A DNA stretch of 43,465 bases, from contig JAJZQG010000046.1 of assembly GCA_021847645.1 (NCBI GenBank), positions 1-43,465 of the forward strand, read 5' to 3'. This document shows positions 1 through 8,166 of the stretch, in pieces. The DNA is from Myxococcales bacterium (GTDB lineage: Bacteria; Myxococcota_A; Polyangia; Polyangiales; Polyangiaceae). The translations under genes were made by a program, and so were the position numbers. How positions within the stretch are numbered: position 1 is the first letter of the stretch; the number at the start of each line of letters is the position of its first letter. The notes beneath the pieces were generated by a model, which saw only the letters and a list, made by a program, of their open reading frames with translations, did not search any database and was not told where the DNA came from.

Positions 1-122
1 CGCTACGCGGGAGTGTGTGGTCACATATGGCCTGTTCTCGGCTGGGTTTCGCCGGAGCACGACGGACAAGACCGACCCCGCTGCGGCGGTGTCCCCTCGG
101 AGTCCATGTCCCGACATCAGAT

Positions 123-788
123 TCATGGTTGTGCTGCAATTCTCCTCATGGCCGCCTTCTGCGCCTTCGATGCGACTCGACGAGCTTCGGCGAGGGCCTT
201 GCTGCGATCATGATCGGCGAAGTCTTTGATTGCACCGTATGCGACGCGGGCGAATTCGTCCGGCTCCGTGCTCACCGCCAAGCACTTGAAGTAGGCGGGA
301 AGAGCTGTCCGCCAATCGACGCCCACCTGCCAAGAGCCGGCTTCGTCGGCAAAGAACACGATCTCATCATCTCCGTCGTCGATGCGGCGGAGAAGCGCCA
401 TCATGAGCTCGAATGCTTCGCGGACGTCAGCGCCGGGTTCGGTCTCTGCCGCTTTGACGCAACGCTCGATCAAACGCCTCAGCTGATCGATAAAGCGCTG
501 CGTCCCCTTCGACTGGTCCATGAAGTTGCGGGAGTTGACGTTGAACGACTCGTAGTAGTCTCCACGCAGGACGGCCGCATGAAACGAACGCGCTCTTGCA
601 AGCGGGTGCTCCTTTCTCGGGCCGCGCGTCGCTGGCTCCCTCGGCGAAGCGAGCCCAGCGGCGAGTTCGGCCAGGCGCGATTTCGGCACGAGCTCTATGG
701 CTTTGTCGAGGAAGCCCAGCAACTGGTCGCGCTTCATCCCTCGGACTGCGGCACGAAGGTCATCGGGGTTGATGACGGGTCGGGTCAT
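123..788 (-). CDS. conserved hypothetical protein, 221 aa
   Basis: Function not recognised. A soluble, charged protein with no signal peptide or membrane segment. Residues 1-45 look like a small helical unit (DQLLGFLDKAIELVP), then a basic linker at about 50-65, then a mainly helical region with an acidic stretch (RRIDDGDDEIVFFADEAGSW) followed by a Trp-containing segment near 135-145. The C-terminal 25 residues are Arg/Lys/Ala-rich helix. It is the last gene of the six-gene minus-strand operon that begins at 4334, 27 bases after the preceding gene. Start ATG at 788 is preceded by a GAGGA-like ribosome site. The ORF is long and its composition fits a real gene, but no family was identified. 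Confidence 0.65.
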   Translation of the reverse strand: MTRPVINPDDLRAAVRGMKRDQLLGFLDKAIELVPKSRLAELAAGLASPREPATRGPRKEHPLARARSFHAAVLRGDYYESFNVNSRNFMDQSKGTQRFIDQLRRLIERCVKAAETEPGADVREAFELMMALLRRIDDGDDEIVFFADEAGSWQVGVDWRTALPAYFKCLAVSTEPDEFARVAYGAIKDFADHDRSKALAEARRVASKAQKAAMRRIAAQP

Positions 789-815
789 GGGGTCCTCTTG
801 TCGTTGTCAAACCAA

Positions 816-1154
816 TCATCTGGTTTTCAGCATCCCGGTCAGCTCAGCCCGTCTTCTTTCGAGCTTCGCGGCCTGCCGCTTGAGCGATCGCAATTGCCTG
901 TCGATCTCCGCGATCTCGCCGGTGAGCTTCTGGGCCTGGAGCGCCGCGTCGCCACGCTTCTCCGCGACCAGCGCCTCGACTTCACGCCGAAGCAGACGGA
1001 ACCACGGGTTGCCGTGCATGCTCTGCTCGCGGAACTGGAGCTTGCCGGATCGCATCGCCGCGTGGATTTCGGCGCGGCTCAGCCCATACTTCTGCATCGC
1101 GGCCTTGTCGCTGAGCGTCGCGCCCTGCTCGGTCCATTCTTCGTCGTAGTACAT
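816..1154 (-). CDS. small helical protein with putative HTH and coiled coil, 112 aa
   Basis: Function not recognised. Residues 13-40 (LSDKAAMQKYGLSRAEIHAA) look like a helix-turn-helix, followed by a short strand-rich stretch (KLQFREQSMHGNPWFRLLRR) resembling the wing or DNA-contact part of MerR/excisionase-type domains. Residues 58-112 form a strongly heptad-like coiled coil (IAEIDRQLRSLKRQAAKLER). A DNA-binding or adaptor protein is plausible by inference only. It lies 33 bases downstream of the 271-aa gene and 27 bases upstream of the 221-aa gene on the same strand, so it is probably co-transcribed with both. Confidence 0.65.
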   Translation of the reverse strand: MYYDEEWTEQGATLSDKAAMQKYGLSRAEIHAAMRSGKLQFREQSMHGNPWFRLLRREVEALVAEKRGDAALQAQKLTGEIAEIDRQLRSLKRQAAKLERRRAELTGMLKTR

Positions 1155-1187
1155 CGTTCCTCCACCTGCGCTGCCGCCAGTGTGCGC

Positions 1188-2003
1188 CTACCCGCGCTGA
1201 CGAGCGATGGCCTGCGAAAGCTGCTTGACTGACAGCACCGCCTTCCTCAGTAGCCCTGTCACCTCTTCGCTGCCCGTCGGATCACGCAACGTCGCTTGGG
1301 CCAACAACGCGCTGACCTTGAGGAGTCGGAAGCTGGCCGCCTGCAGGCTGGTGTTCGTCTTGCCGAGCTTGTCCGACGCGGCCACGATCGAGTCGACGAT
1401 GGGTCGCCAGTCCGTTCCCACGTCAGGCGGCGCGGGCTTCGCCGCACTCGGATCCAGCGAGGTGATGATCTCGCGGCGGTCCTTGGCGCGCACGTACTCG
1501 TCCTTGAATGCCCGGCGTGTTCCTGGACCGAACGAGATATTGTAGAGCGAAACGATACCATCCCAGACGATTCGGCCCCTGAACGGCACCAGGGCCGCAT
1601 CCACCATCAAGCCTTGTTTGATGCCGGCCGCGCGATACAGGACATCATCGATGCGCTCGGTCAGCCCACCAACCGCGTAGACCTTGCCGGTCGCGACGAA
1701 AATGGCGTGGTCCTTGAGGCAGCGCTCGACATAGAACCTGCCGACCACCGCGTGTCGAAACAGTCCCGCGTCGCTCAACTGCGCGCTGGAGAGCGAGAAG
1801 GGGTTCTCGGCGATGAACGCATCGAGTAGCTCACGGTGCTCCCACAGATGCGTGCGGAGGCGAGCAAGCAGTTCCGGCTCCGTCTTCCGCATCTGATCGG
1901 GAGTCGAGAGCCCGGGCAGCGCGTTCGTGCACGAGTTGACGTACGCGTCGATACCCGACCAGAGGGTGAAGAAAGCTTCTGAATCTTGAGGCGAGAGGAT
2001 CAT
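1188..2003 (-). CDS. conserved hypothetical protein, 271 aa
   Basis: I recognise the general shape of this protein as a widespread uncharacterised family: N-terminal FFTLWSGIDAYVN motif at about 11-23, a central segment FYVERCLKDHAIFV then KVYAVGGL at about 90-115, and a strand-rich core VPFRGRIVWDGIV near 140-153. The last 100 residues are helical. No catalytic motif is obvious and no function is assigned. Its start overlaps the stop of the upstream gene by ATGA (2000-2003), so translation is coupled. In other genomes, from memory, this family is found near SEC-C proteins, matching the neighbour at 2569-3498; that association was not checked. Confidence 0.75.
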   Translation of the reverse strand: MILSPQDSEAFFTLWSGIDAYVNSCTNALPGLSTPDQMRKTEPELLARLRTHLWEHRELLDAFIAENPFSLSSAQLSDAGLFRHAVVGRFYVERCLKDHAIFVATGKVYAVGGLTERIDDVLYRAAGIKQGLMVDAALVPFRGRIVWDGIVSLYNISFGPGTRRAFKDEYVRAKDRREIITSLDPSAAKPAPPDVGTDWRPIVDSIVAASDKLGKTNTSLQAASFRLLKVSALLAQATLRDPTGSEEVTGLLRKAVLSVKQLSQAIARQRG

Positions 2004-2572
2004 GGCTCACTCGTCGGTTTCGGTGGGGCAGCTGTCGCCGGAGCCGGCCTGGTGGATGGCAGGTGAAATGGCCCCTTGCCCGGCCACACGAAGTGACGGC
2101 TGTACGCGTCTTCCACGTTGGGATCTCCGGTCTTCGAGAAGCGCAGGGGCGCGCGGTGGCCGCGCTTGCCCCATCGGACGTAGGCCGTCTGAGACGGCAT
2201 CAGCTTCAGGTCGTGGGCGTGCATGCGCAAGATTCGAAGGATTCGCCGCAGCTTCGTGAGGTTGCAGTGAATCACGCGCTCGAGATAGGGCACCCGACCA
2301 AAGCGCCAATTCTCGACATCTTCGGGCTTGAGCAACTCCATGCGAATCAATACGTCAATCGGCGCCACCACCTTGCCGTTGTCAAGAATGGCCGCGACGG
2401 CCCGCTGGATGCGGGGGAAGAGAGGGTTGCTCTGGAAGTTGCCGACGGCGACCCTGGACGCGGCACCGCCCGTCTGCTTCGCCCGCCGCTCGACTTTCGG
2501 GCAGGCCCCATGTTCACGGGATGATCCGCCTCGTGCTTCTTGGTGTCCTTTCCCGACACCGGCGTCGATCAT
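2000..2572 (-). CDS. conserved hypothetical protein, 190 aa
   Basis: Residues about 46-165 contain a highly patterned conserved core: NPLFPRIQRAVAAIL, then VAPIDVLIRM, RFGRVPYLERVI and FSKTGDPNVEDAYSRHFV near the C-terminus. I recall this core from uncharacterised bacterial proteins but know no function. The start is chosen at 2572 because that ATG overlaps the stop of the SEC-C gene (ATGA, 2569-2572). The first 45 residues are low in hydrophobics and may not be conserved. A second reading frame (start near 2559) looks equally coding-like over the same stretch, so a frameshift or a later start near 2450 cannot be excluded. The C-terminus is Pro/Ala-rich. Confidence 0.65.
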   Translation of the reverse strand: MIDAGVGKGHQEARGGSSREHGACPKVERRAKQTGGAASRVAVGNFQSNPLFPRIQRAVAAILDNGKVVAPIDVLIRMELLKPEDVENWRFGRVPYLERVIHCNLTKLRRILRILRMHAHDLKLMPSQTAYVRWGKRGHRAPLRFSKTGDPNVEDAYSRHFVWPGKGPFHLPSTRPAPATAAPPKPTSEP

Positions 2573-3498
2573 GCTCGCCCCTCCAACGTCTTCGTCCAGC
2601 AGCACTTCTTGTACTTCTTGCCCGACCCGCAGGGACACTTGTCGTTCGGACCGACTTTGGGTGCGGTCTTCGCCGCGTACCAAGCATGCAGAACGCGGCC
2701 GAAGTCCATCATTCGTGGGTAGCGACGTGCGTGCCGGTCGCGCCAATTCGGATGGCGCTTCTGGTACGCGGCCCAGAGCTGGTCCAGCAACTCACGCGGC
2801 CCGTCGTCGAGTTCGAATCCAAGCTCGCCCGAGCGCTCGATGGTGACAACACCTACATACGTTTCCTCGCTTTCGATGTCGTCGAATCGCACGTTGACTC
2901 GCCCGCAATCGCAATCGGGCGTTACGCAGTGAAGCTCGACCGCCTCGTAGGCGCGGTCACCAATCACATACAAGTCCTGACGAACGCCAAAGTACGCCTC
3001 ATCCCACGACACTTCGTCGCCTGGCTCCCAGCCTCCGACCTCGCCCGGAGGCTGGTGTACCGTCTCCGGGTCTGGGCGGCCTTTGCCTCGATACCAGAGC
3101 CGTCCAAGCTGCTCGAGGACATTGCCGTCAACGCGGTCGAGCAACTCGCGGAGCCCCGAGTACCGATCAACGGGCAGCAGGCCCGGCATAACTTCGTCGA
3201 CCGACGTCGTCGTGCCCGTGTCGATGTCGAGGGCGAAAACCGCGCAGTCCTCCCGAATCGCCGACCCGAGGAGGCCCCACTGTGGACTCGGCTCATCCAG
3301 TATCTTCTTGGCCGCGGCTGCGGATTCGAGGAGAGCGCCTTCCCCACCCCGTGAGGCGACGATGACAGCAGACCGGCACTCACATCCAGGAACGGGACAG
3401 GTGTGTGCCCAGATCCAACGCTGGTCCTCTCCGTCGTGCCCCAACTCGATCAGTCCGGCTTCGACGGGTAGGTGCGGTGGCAGCCTCCGTTTGCTCAT
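2569..3498 (-). CDS. SEC-C motif zinc-binding protein, 309 aa
   Basis: The last 25 residues hold a textbook SEC-C motif (NDKCPCGSGKKYKKCC), the small zinc-binding domain known from the SecA C-terminus and from many stand-alone proteins, where it mediates protein or nucleic-acid contacts. Two more Cys clusters occur: CPVPGCEC at about 34-41 and CVTPDCDCG near 190-198, each with spacing suited to metal binding. The rest is an acidic alpha/beta region without a recognised fold. Start ATG 3498 overlaps the stop of the Uma2-LexA gene (ATGA, 3495-3498). The metal-binding assignment is strong; the cellular role is unknown. Confidence 0.8.
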   Translation of the reverse strand: MSKRRLPPHLPVEAGLIELGHDGEDQRWIWAHTCPVPGCECRSAVIVASRGGEGALLESAAAAKKILDEPSPQWGLLGSAIREDCAVFALDIDTGTTTSVDEVMPGLLPVDRYSGLRELLDRVDGNVLEQLGRLWYRGKGRPDPETVHQPPGEVGGWEPGDEVSWDEAYFGVRQDLYVIGDRAYEAVELHCVTPDCDCGRVNVRFDDIESEETYVGVVTIERSGELGFELDDGPRELLDQLWAAYQKRHPNWRDRHARRYPRMMDFGRVLHAWYAAKTAPKVGPNDKCPCGSGKKYKKCCWTKTLEGRA

Positions 3499-4334
3499 CG
3501 TGCTTTCTCCTCGAACGGCGGAAGGTCCCCCTCCGGCACCAGGATCCTGATCGAGCGAGCCTGGCCGGGCGTGCGCGCGATCAAGCCAGCTTTCTCCATC
3601 CGCATGATCGCGTCGTGCACGCTCGGAGGCGCAAGCGAGAGCTGGGAGCAGATCTCGTGCTCGGCCGGGGGCGTCTGGTGGATCTTCGTGTAGGCGTGGA
3701 TGAACGCGAGGAACTCGGCCTGGCGGAGAGTCATCTTCGGACCAGGCTTCTTGTCAGGCCCGCCCTGCCACCAGTCCTTCATCGGGATAGAGACGGCGTC
3801 GAAGGGCTTCGCGCAGATCACGTCGTCATCGCAGAACACGCCGGACTCCACCCAGCGGCCGCGTATCAGCTCGAAGGCGTGAAAAGTCCGGACCTCGGGA
3901 TCGACGTACCATCGATGCGCCACGCCGATACGCGCATACGCTTGCGCTTTGGTCTTCAGGTCATGCTTTCGCGTGCTCGAGGAGAGCACCTCGCACACCC
4001 AATCGGGGACCACGTTGACTCGCTTCCCCTTGGTCCTGCGCGGCAGCCTTTCCTTGCGCCACCCGAGGGCGTCCGGCCGGAACACCTCGCGCCCCTCCAC
4101 CTCGAAGTCGTTCTCGCCCTGGATCCACCAGCCTCCGGGTCCGTCCTTGCCGAGCTGGTACGCGGTCCCGATCGCCATCACGAGCAAGCTGGCGATGTGA
4201 CCGTGCTCGAAGGACGTCATCGGCAGCTCGTACAACGTCCCGTCGATGAGCTCACACCGGTCATCGTCACCGACGTGCTCGATGGTGCGACTGACACGAG
4301 CCGTGAGACTGTTCCGGGACCTGCGCGAGGACAT
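3495..4334 (-). CDS. Uma2-family PD-(D/E)XK nuclease fused to LexA-like winged helix
   Basis: Residues about 20-190 match the Uma2 (DUF820) restriction-endonuclease-like fold: CELIDGTLYELP, the acidic RPDAL (Asp88), then EVLSS (Glu115) and HDLKTKAQAYARIGV, the usual order of active-site acid, Glu and Lys/Tyr. Residues about 200-265 form a separate LexA-type winged helix (TLRQAEFLAFIHAY, then a PPSVHDAIMRMEKAGLI recognition helix and RSIRIL wing). Uma2 proteins are normally about 190 aa without this addition, so it is a true fusion. ATG 4334 is used; an upstream TTG at 4379 would add 15 residues. It heads the six-gene operon running to 123. A sequence-directed nuclease or nuclease-linked repressor is the inference. 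Confidence 0.8.
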   Translation of the reverse strand: MSSRRSRNSLTARVSRTIEHVGDDDRCELIDGTLYELPMTSFEHGHIASLLVMAIGTAYQLGKDGPGGWWIQGENDFEVEGREVFRPDALGWRKERLPRRTKGKRVNVVPDWVCEVLSSSTRKHDLKTKAQAYARIGVAHRWYVDPEVRTFHAFELIRGRWVESGVFCDDDVICAKPFDAVSIPMKDWWQGGPDKKPGPKMTLRQAEFLAFIHAYTKIHQTPPAEHEICSQLSLAPPSVHDAIMRMEKAGLIARTPGQARSIRILVPEGDLPPFEEKAR

Positions 4335-4428
4335 AGACCGACCCGATTTCCACCATGCGATAGGGCAGAACAGGCTCAACGGGTCGGTTGCTCAGTCGGT
4401 GCGTTTCGCCATAGCCCGAGACCGGCGC

Positions 4429-4473
4429 GCTGACAACGGGGACCGTTGTTAACCGCCCGCTCGGGACGTCAGC
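4429..4473. repeat. clustered short inverted repeats
   Basis: Seen directly: ACAACGG (4433-4439), a 3-base loop, then CCGTTGT (4443-4449), a perfect 7-bp hairpin; further CCCG-CT-CGGG just downstream; and outer arms GCTGAC (4429-4434) and GTCAGC (4468-4473). The outer arm shares two bases with the first hairpin, so the forms are alternatives. On the minus strand this lies about 95 bases upstream of the Uma2-LexA start, so an operator or leader structure for that operon is possible. Confidence 0.5.
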
Positions 4474-4507
4474 CCACCGGTTAAACGCTCTCTTCTCATC
4501 TCGCGGC

Positions 4508-4596
4508 GAGAGTCTCTGAGAGGCTCCCGACGGGGTGCCGAGCCGCCGTTCCGACCCCGCGCGCGGCCGCTCTCGGCACGGGTCGCAGGGACTCTC
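4508..4596. repeat. 89-bp nested hairpin, possible structured RNA
   Basis: Seen directly: outer arms GAGAGTC (4508-4514) with GACTCTC (4590-4596); middle arms CGAC (4529-4532) with GTCG (4582-4585); inner arms TGCCGAG (4536-4542) with CTCGGCA (4572-4578). The three arm pairs are nested and co-linear, giving a long interrupted stem around a GC-rich 29-base loop. It is in a region without genes. It could be a small RNA, a leader, or a mobile-element end. No known family was recognised. Confidence 0.45.
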
Positions 4597-4657
4597 CATC
4601 CCGCAAACGGCTCGAAAAAGGCTGCGGAATGAGTGATGGTGCGCCGTTAAGCTACAA

Positions 4658-4680
4658 AGGCCACGCATTTTGCGTGGCCT
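4658..4680 (-). terminator. perfect 10-bp hairpin, candidate terminator
   Basis: AGGCCACGCA, a 3-base loop, TGCGTGGCCT: a perfect 10-bp stem. Read on the minus strand the hairpin is followed by TTTG, a short T run, consistent with a weak intrinsic terminator about 370 bases after the end of abiEii. On the plus strand no T run follows. Confidence 0.5.
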
Positions 4681-4908
4681 CGTGATTTGCTCGGCAGTCG
4701 TAGCCCAGCGCGAACTTGAAAACGGCCAATCTTAAGAGGCCGCGAACCACGATGTACAAAGAAAACCGGTGCAGCGTGGCCAGAGCGTGCGCGTGGGAGC
4801 CCGGGCGCGCGATGCCCTTGGTTGGTGCTCCCGAGAAAACGCGTCAGCGAAACCGCGAACGCTGTTGACAAGGCGTCGCCGTTGTGCGTCCGACCGATGA
4901 AACGCGAG

Positions 4909-4939
4909 GAGGCGATCCGCACGATGGCGTGATCGCCTC
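4909..4939. repeat. 9-bp inverted repeat downstream of abiEii
   Basis: GAGGCGATC (4909-4917) and GATCGCCTC (4931-4939) are perfect inverted arms around a 13-base spacer. It lies 115 bases after the abiEii stop codon on the minus strand. No T run follows, so a protein-binding site or an RNA-stabilising hairpin is as likely as a terminator. Confidence 0.45.
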
Positions 4940-5054
4940 GTTGTGCTTACTCCAGCTGCTGGCATCTCCCAGCGACCCGATGGTGTTCCGCCGCCTGCTC
5001 TACCGCCTGAGCCAAGCTGGAGGCAGGAAGACAACCATGGCTGCGGGGGGATTG

Positions 5055-6035
5055 TCAACGCGGAGAACCCTGGCGCGGCTGCAGATCACCGTCGAGCCAG
5101 CTGCGAATGTCGGCGCAAGCGTCCTCGAGCGAGATGCGGGGGCCCCAGAACATCGGGCCGATCGCGTCCCACGCCTTCTGTACGGCTCGCCAGCGGTCGT
5201 CGTCGGTCGGCGAGAACGCCGCATGCGCCGGCGAGGGAAGCGACGAGATTTGCTTCTGGGCCAGCATTTCCTCGGCGAGCGCGCGCACGTTGGCGTAGTC
5301 GGCAAGCACAGGCAGCGCAGCCTTGGACCTCACGATGTGCGCGGCGTCCTCAAAGTGTCGAACGAAAGTCGCTGGTGCAGCATCCTTACGCGGGAGCCGG
5401 CGCATCAGCGCGTCGAGCTTCTCGAGCAGGGTGACGAGCGGATGCACGCATCGCACGGCTCGCGGCCGGTTGTCGTCGAAGTCGCCGAGCTGCCCGGCGC
5501 GCTCGAGGTGGTCGTGGACGAACGAGGTCATGTCGCGCGCCACGAATGGGGTGACACGGGCGCTTCCGACCTCCAGGAGCACGAAGGGCCGCAGCACCGT
5601 CGAGAGCGCCGCATGATGCTTGCCTGGGTAGTCGACCTGAAGGTTCGCGCTTCGGTGGCTCGCATCAATGACGGTGCCGAGCTTCACCTTCGCGGCGGGC
5701 ACTTGGAGGGTGGCGGCCAGGGTCTCGAAGTGCGCCTTGCGCTCCGCGGTGGCTTTCGTCCCCTCGCTCTTCCAGTTTGTCACTGAGCTCAGGCCCGTGA
5801 CAGTCCCGGGCTCGAGCTTGAGGTCGATGTCCTCGGAGAACCGCTCGATGAGGCCGAAACCCTTCGATAGCGACGTGCCGCCCTTGAACCACACCTCGAA
5901 GCCCTGCGCGTGCAGCGCCCAGAGCGTGTGCGTGACCCAGTAGTCCTTCTCGACAAGGGCGACGCCGAGACGGCGCTTCTCTGCCACGATCTGCAAGAGC
6001 GCAACGAAATCAGCGTCGTCATGCACGAAGCTCAT
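5055..6035 (-). CDS. abiEii: AbiEii-family nucleotidyltransferase toxin
   Basis: Predicted toxin of a type IV (AbiE) toxin-antitoxin and phage-abortive system. The family is a DNA polymerase beta-like nucleotidyltransferase that blocks growth when not restrained. Motifs are clear: VEKDYWVTHTL at about 28-38, the nucleotide-binding KGGTSLSKGF at 51-60 (GGTS 52-55), and the metal-binding acids in SEDIDLKL (Asp69, Asp71). Length 326 aa is normal for the family. It directly follows abiEi with a 4-base ATGA overlap (6032-6035). Whether it is active against phage here is inference. Confidence 0.9.
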   Translation of the reverse strand: MSFVHDDADFVALLQIVAEKRRLGVALVEKDYWVTHTLWALHAQGFEVWFKGGTSLSKGFGLIERFSEDIDLKLEPGTVTGLSSVTNWKSEGTKATAERKAHFETLAATLQVPAAKVKLGTVIDASHRSANLQVDYPGKHHAALSTVLRPFVLLEVGSARVTPFVARDMTSFVHDHLERAGQLGDFDDNRPRAVRCVHPLVTLLEKLDALMRRLPRKDAAPATFVRHFEDAAHIVRSKAALPVLADYANVRALAEEMLAQKQISSLPSPAHAAFSPTDDDRWRAVQKAWDAIGPMFWGPRISLEDACADIRSWLDGDLQPRQGSPR

Positions 6036-6613
6036 CGCGCCGTCGCCTCGATCGCCTTGCTGACAAGCGCCTGCGTTCGGCGGGAACCAAAGCGCATCGA
6101 CATCGACGTGAGCCGGGCGCGGTCGAACCTATCCTCGCGGAGCGCAGCCTCGAGGGCGTTCCTCAGTTCCTCCGGCGAGGCAGCCGCCTGCTCAGCGTTC
6201 TCGAAGAGGTCTACCACGAACCACTCCGGCGACGGCACGTCGGGGAAGGCCACTCGACGCAGGAGAAACTGCCGGCCGCCGAACGTGAAGCGGCCCGAGC
6301 GCTTGGTGTTGTAAACGAGCGGCGCCGCGAACACGGCGGTCGTACCGAGGCCAAGCGCGTTCCACCGCTCAGGTCCCGTCAACACGAACGGGCCACCGTC
6401 GAGGAATGCGCGGAGCAGGGCATCGTCCGTCGGCGGCACCTCGCCGAAGCGGCTGCGCCGGGGCGCCGCGAACAGCCCGTGCGCGAGCTTCAGGAGCTGC
6501 CCGTCGCGAACGAGCCGCCGCGCAAGCCGCGGTGGGTTTGCGCTCCACTGGGCTAGCTCCCGCGTGCGGTACACGCGGCCGAGCTCAAAAGCGGGGTGAG
6601 CGGCGGCGGTCAT
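6032..6613 (-). CDS. abiEi: AbiEi-family antitoxin/transcriptional regulator
   Basis: Predicted antitoxin partner of the AbiEii toxin. Residues about 10-60 form a winged helix of the AbiEi type (YRTRELAQWSANPPRLARRL then GQLLKLAHGLFAAP), the DNA-binding part that represses the operon in characterised systems. Residues 60-193 form the C-terminal antitoxin region with VLTGPERWNALGLG and a strand-rich VYNTKRSGRFTFGGRQF. At 193 aa it is within family range. ATG 6613 has a GGAG site 11 bases upstream. The 225 bases upstream (6614-6838) hold the presumed promoter but no clear operator was found. Confidence 0.85.
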   Translation of the reverse strand: MTAAAHPAFELGRVYRTRELAQWSANPPRLARRLVRDGQLLKLAHGLFAAPRRSRFGEVPPTDDALLRAFLDGGPFVLTGPERWNALGLGTTAVFAAPLVYNTKRSGRFTFGGRQFLLRRVAFPDVPSPEWFVVDLFENAEQAAASPEELRNALEAALREDRFDRARLTSMSMRFGSRRTQALVSKAIEATAR

Positions 6614-6838
6614 TGTCTCTAATCTCCGGAAGAAAAGATACAGTGCGAGTCCGCTGTGCGCAAGCGGACCCTCAAATCCATCTGTCTTTCGGTTCGTGGC
6701 GGGACTTGCGGCAAGCTGGGGCCCGGGTCCACATGGCCGGGCGCAACCGCTTGAAATCGCTGAGGGACGGATCGCCGCTTTGATGCGGAAGCGGCCATTC
6801 GGCTCGTCCGCTCGAGACGCGGGCGACGCGGGCCGATC

Positions 6839-7978
6839 TCACAGGCCGGCCTTTCTGAGCCGCTGGATGAACGTCGTCTTGCGCGCATGCGCGGCACGCA
6901 GAGCCTCGATGCGCAGACGGAAGTCGTCAGGCGTTCCGCGGGCGGCGAGATCGCGCAGATCGGCGAGAATCCTCAAGGCGAGGTCGTAGTTCTTGGGCTG
7001 CTTGCTGGCCACGAGATCGTCCACCTTGGCCCACAGCTTGGCCTCGCTGCCGACGAGGTCGTCGAGGCGCTTCGCCCTGGCAATCGCCGCTTCCTTCTCG
7101 CGGCGCGCTTTCTCCTTCGCACGCTTTTCAGCCTCCGCGCGCATGCGCTCGTTCGCGTAGTCCTCGGCCGCCCCGAGAAGCTGCCCGACAGTTCGGGGCT
7201 CCGTGGATGGCCCCGCTTCCGCCACCGCGTGTTGCCGCAGATACCTCTGAAGCAACTCGGCGAGATGCGCCCGGTCCCCATCCACGATGGCGTTCGCGAG
7301 GATCTCGTCCTTCTCGTGGACCGGCAGTCCCGCGATCCACGCGCGCAGCTCACCGCGATCGACATCGTCCGTTTGCATCGCGGCGCTGCCTTGCGCCGCG
7401 ACGTGCACCAAATCGCTGTCGATCCGCAGAAACTCGGCCATCGCTGCCAACGAACCAGTGAGCTGCCCCATGCCCGGCGGCACCGGCGGCTCGACGTCAT
7501 CATCATCGAGCTCGCCGGTCTGTGCTTGAAGCAACCAGCCGAGGTACAGCGCCCGCAGGTCGCCGCGCGCCAGCTCCGCGCGGACCCCGACGAGCGACGA
7601 CAGATGCCCCTCGCCCTCGATCCACTCGTCGCCGTCCTCGTCTTCGGATACGAACGACAGGATGACCTTGCCCGACTTCGCCCACACGGCGGCGGCATCG
7701 CCCCCGCAGTAGTTCCCTGCGATCGTCGGATCGAGCAGGCGCGAAGGCAGCCGCAACTTCAAGACGTGCGTGCCCCAGTTCGCGAGGTAGAGGAACGCGT
7801 CGAAGTACTGGACCATCCAAGCGTCTTCGTCGCCCTTGAAGCTGCCGTAGGAGTAGTCGTTGACGAAGCTCGTTGCCGTGATGCGCGCTCGGGACGAGTA
7901 GTCTCGCAGCTCGCCCATCTCCTTGCTCGTCAGCGGACGGTCGATCGCCTGGAACTCGTAGTACTGGTATTCGCTCAT
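6839..7978 (-). CDS. conserved hypothetical protein, 379 aa, coiled coil
   Basis: No known function. The N-terminus (SEYQYYEFQAIDRPL, about 2-16) and the following segments YSYGSFKGDEDAW and ANWGTHVLKLRLPSRLL are characteristic of an uncharacterised bacterial family that I recall from many genomes. Residues about 260-320 form a long Lys/Arg/Glu/Ala coiled coil (MRAEAEKRAKEKARREKEAA). The C-terminus is helical and rich in Lys and Arg. Start ATG 7978 is chosen because the conserved N-terminus begins there and GAGGA lies just upstream; longer frames exist but are not conserved-looking. It is divergent from the recombinase group that starts at 8167. Confidence 0.8.
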   Translation of the reverse strand: MSEYQYYEFQAIDRPLTSKEMGELRDYSSRARITATSFVNDYSYGSFKGDEDAWMVQYFDAFLYLANWGTHVLKLRLPSRLLDPTIAGNYCGGDAAAVWAKSGKVILSFVSEDEDGDEWIEGEGHLSSLVGVRAELARGDLRALYLGWLLQAQTGELDDDDVEPPVPPGMGQLTGSLAAMAEFLRIDSDLVHVAAQGSAAMQTDDVDRGELRAWIAGLPVHEKDEILANAIVDGDRAHLAELLQRYLRQHAVAEAGPSTEPRTVGQLLGAAEDYANERMRAEAEKRAKEKARREKEAAIARAKRLDDLVGSEAKLWAKVDDLVASKQPKNYDLALRILADLRDLAARGTPDDFRLRIEALRAAHARKTTFIQRLRKAGL

Positions 7979-8166
7979 GGGAGAGTCCTCTGCTGGATCA
8001 CCGGGAACGCGCGCAATGGTACGGCAAACAGCCCAGTGCTGGCTCGGTCCAGCGGACCACTGCCTCTGTTGGTCGGATGTCGCGCCTCGGATTCGCCCGG
8101 GCGCGGAGGCTGCCTGTCCCATTCCGCCCGTCGGATCCGCGTCTCGTCCATATCAGGAGGTCGCCC

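Larger units (their letters stand above)
4335..5054. other. 720-bp non-coding gap rich in inverted repeats
   Basis: No convincing gene is seen here on either strand. The stretch separates the start of the Uma2-LexA operon from the end of abiEii, and must hold the operon promoter as well as the abiE terminator. It contains at least four separate inverted repeats, listed individually: 4429-4473, 4508-4596, 4658-4680 and 4909-4939. No tRNA-like T-loop was found. Confidence 0.6.

Noticed and set aside
2806-2825. TTCGAATCC, resembling a tRNA T-loop
   Set aside because: It lies inside the SEC-C coding region and has no matching acceptor or anticodon stems.
4484-4652. GTTAAAC and GTTAAGC, resembling integron attC core sites
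   Set aside because: No paired RYYYAAC partner at the right distance and no attC-like imperfect palindrome between them; no integron integrase nearby.
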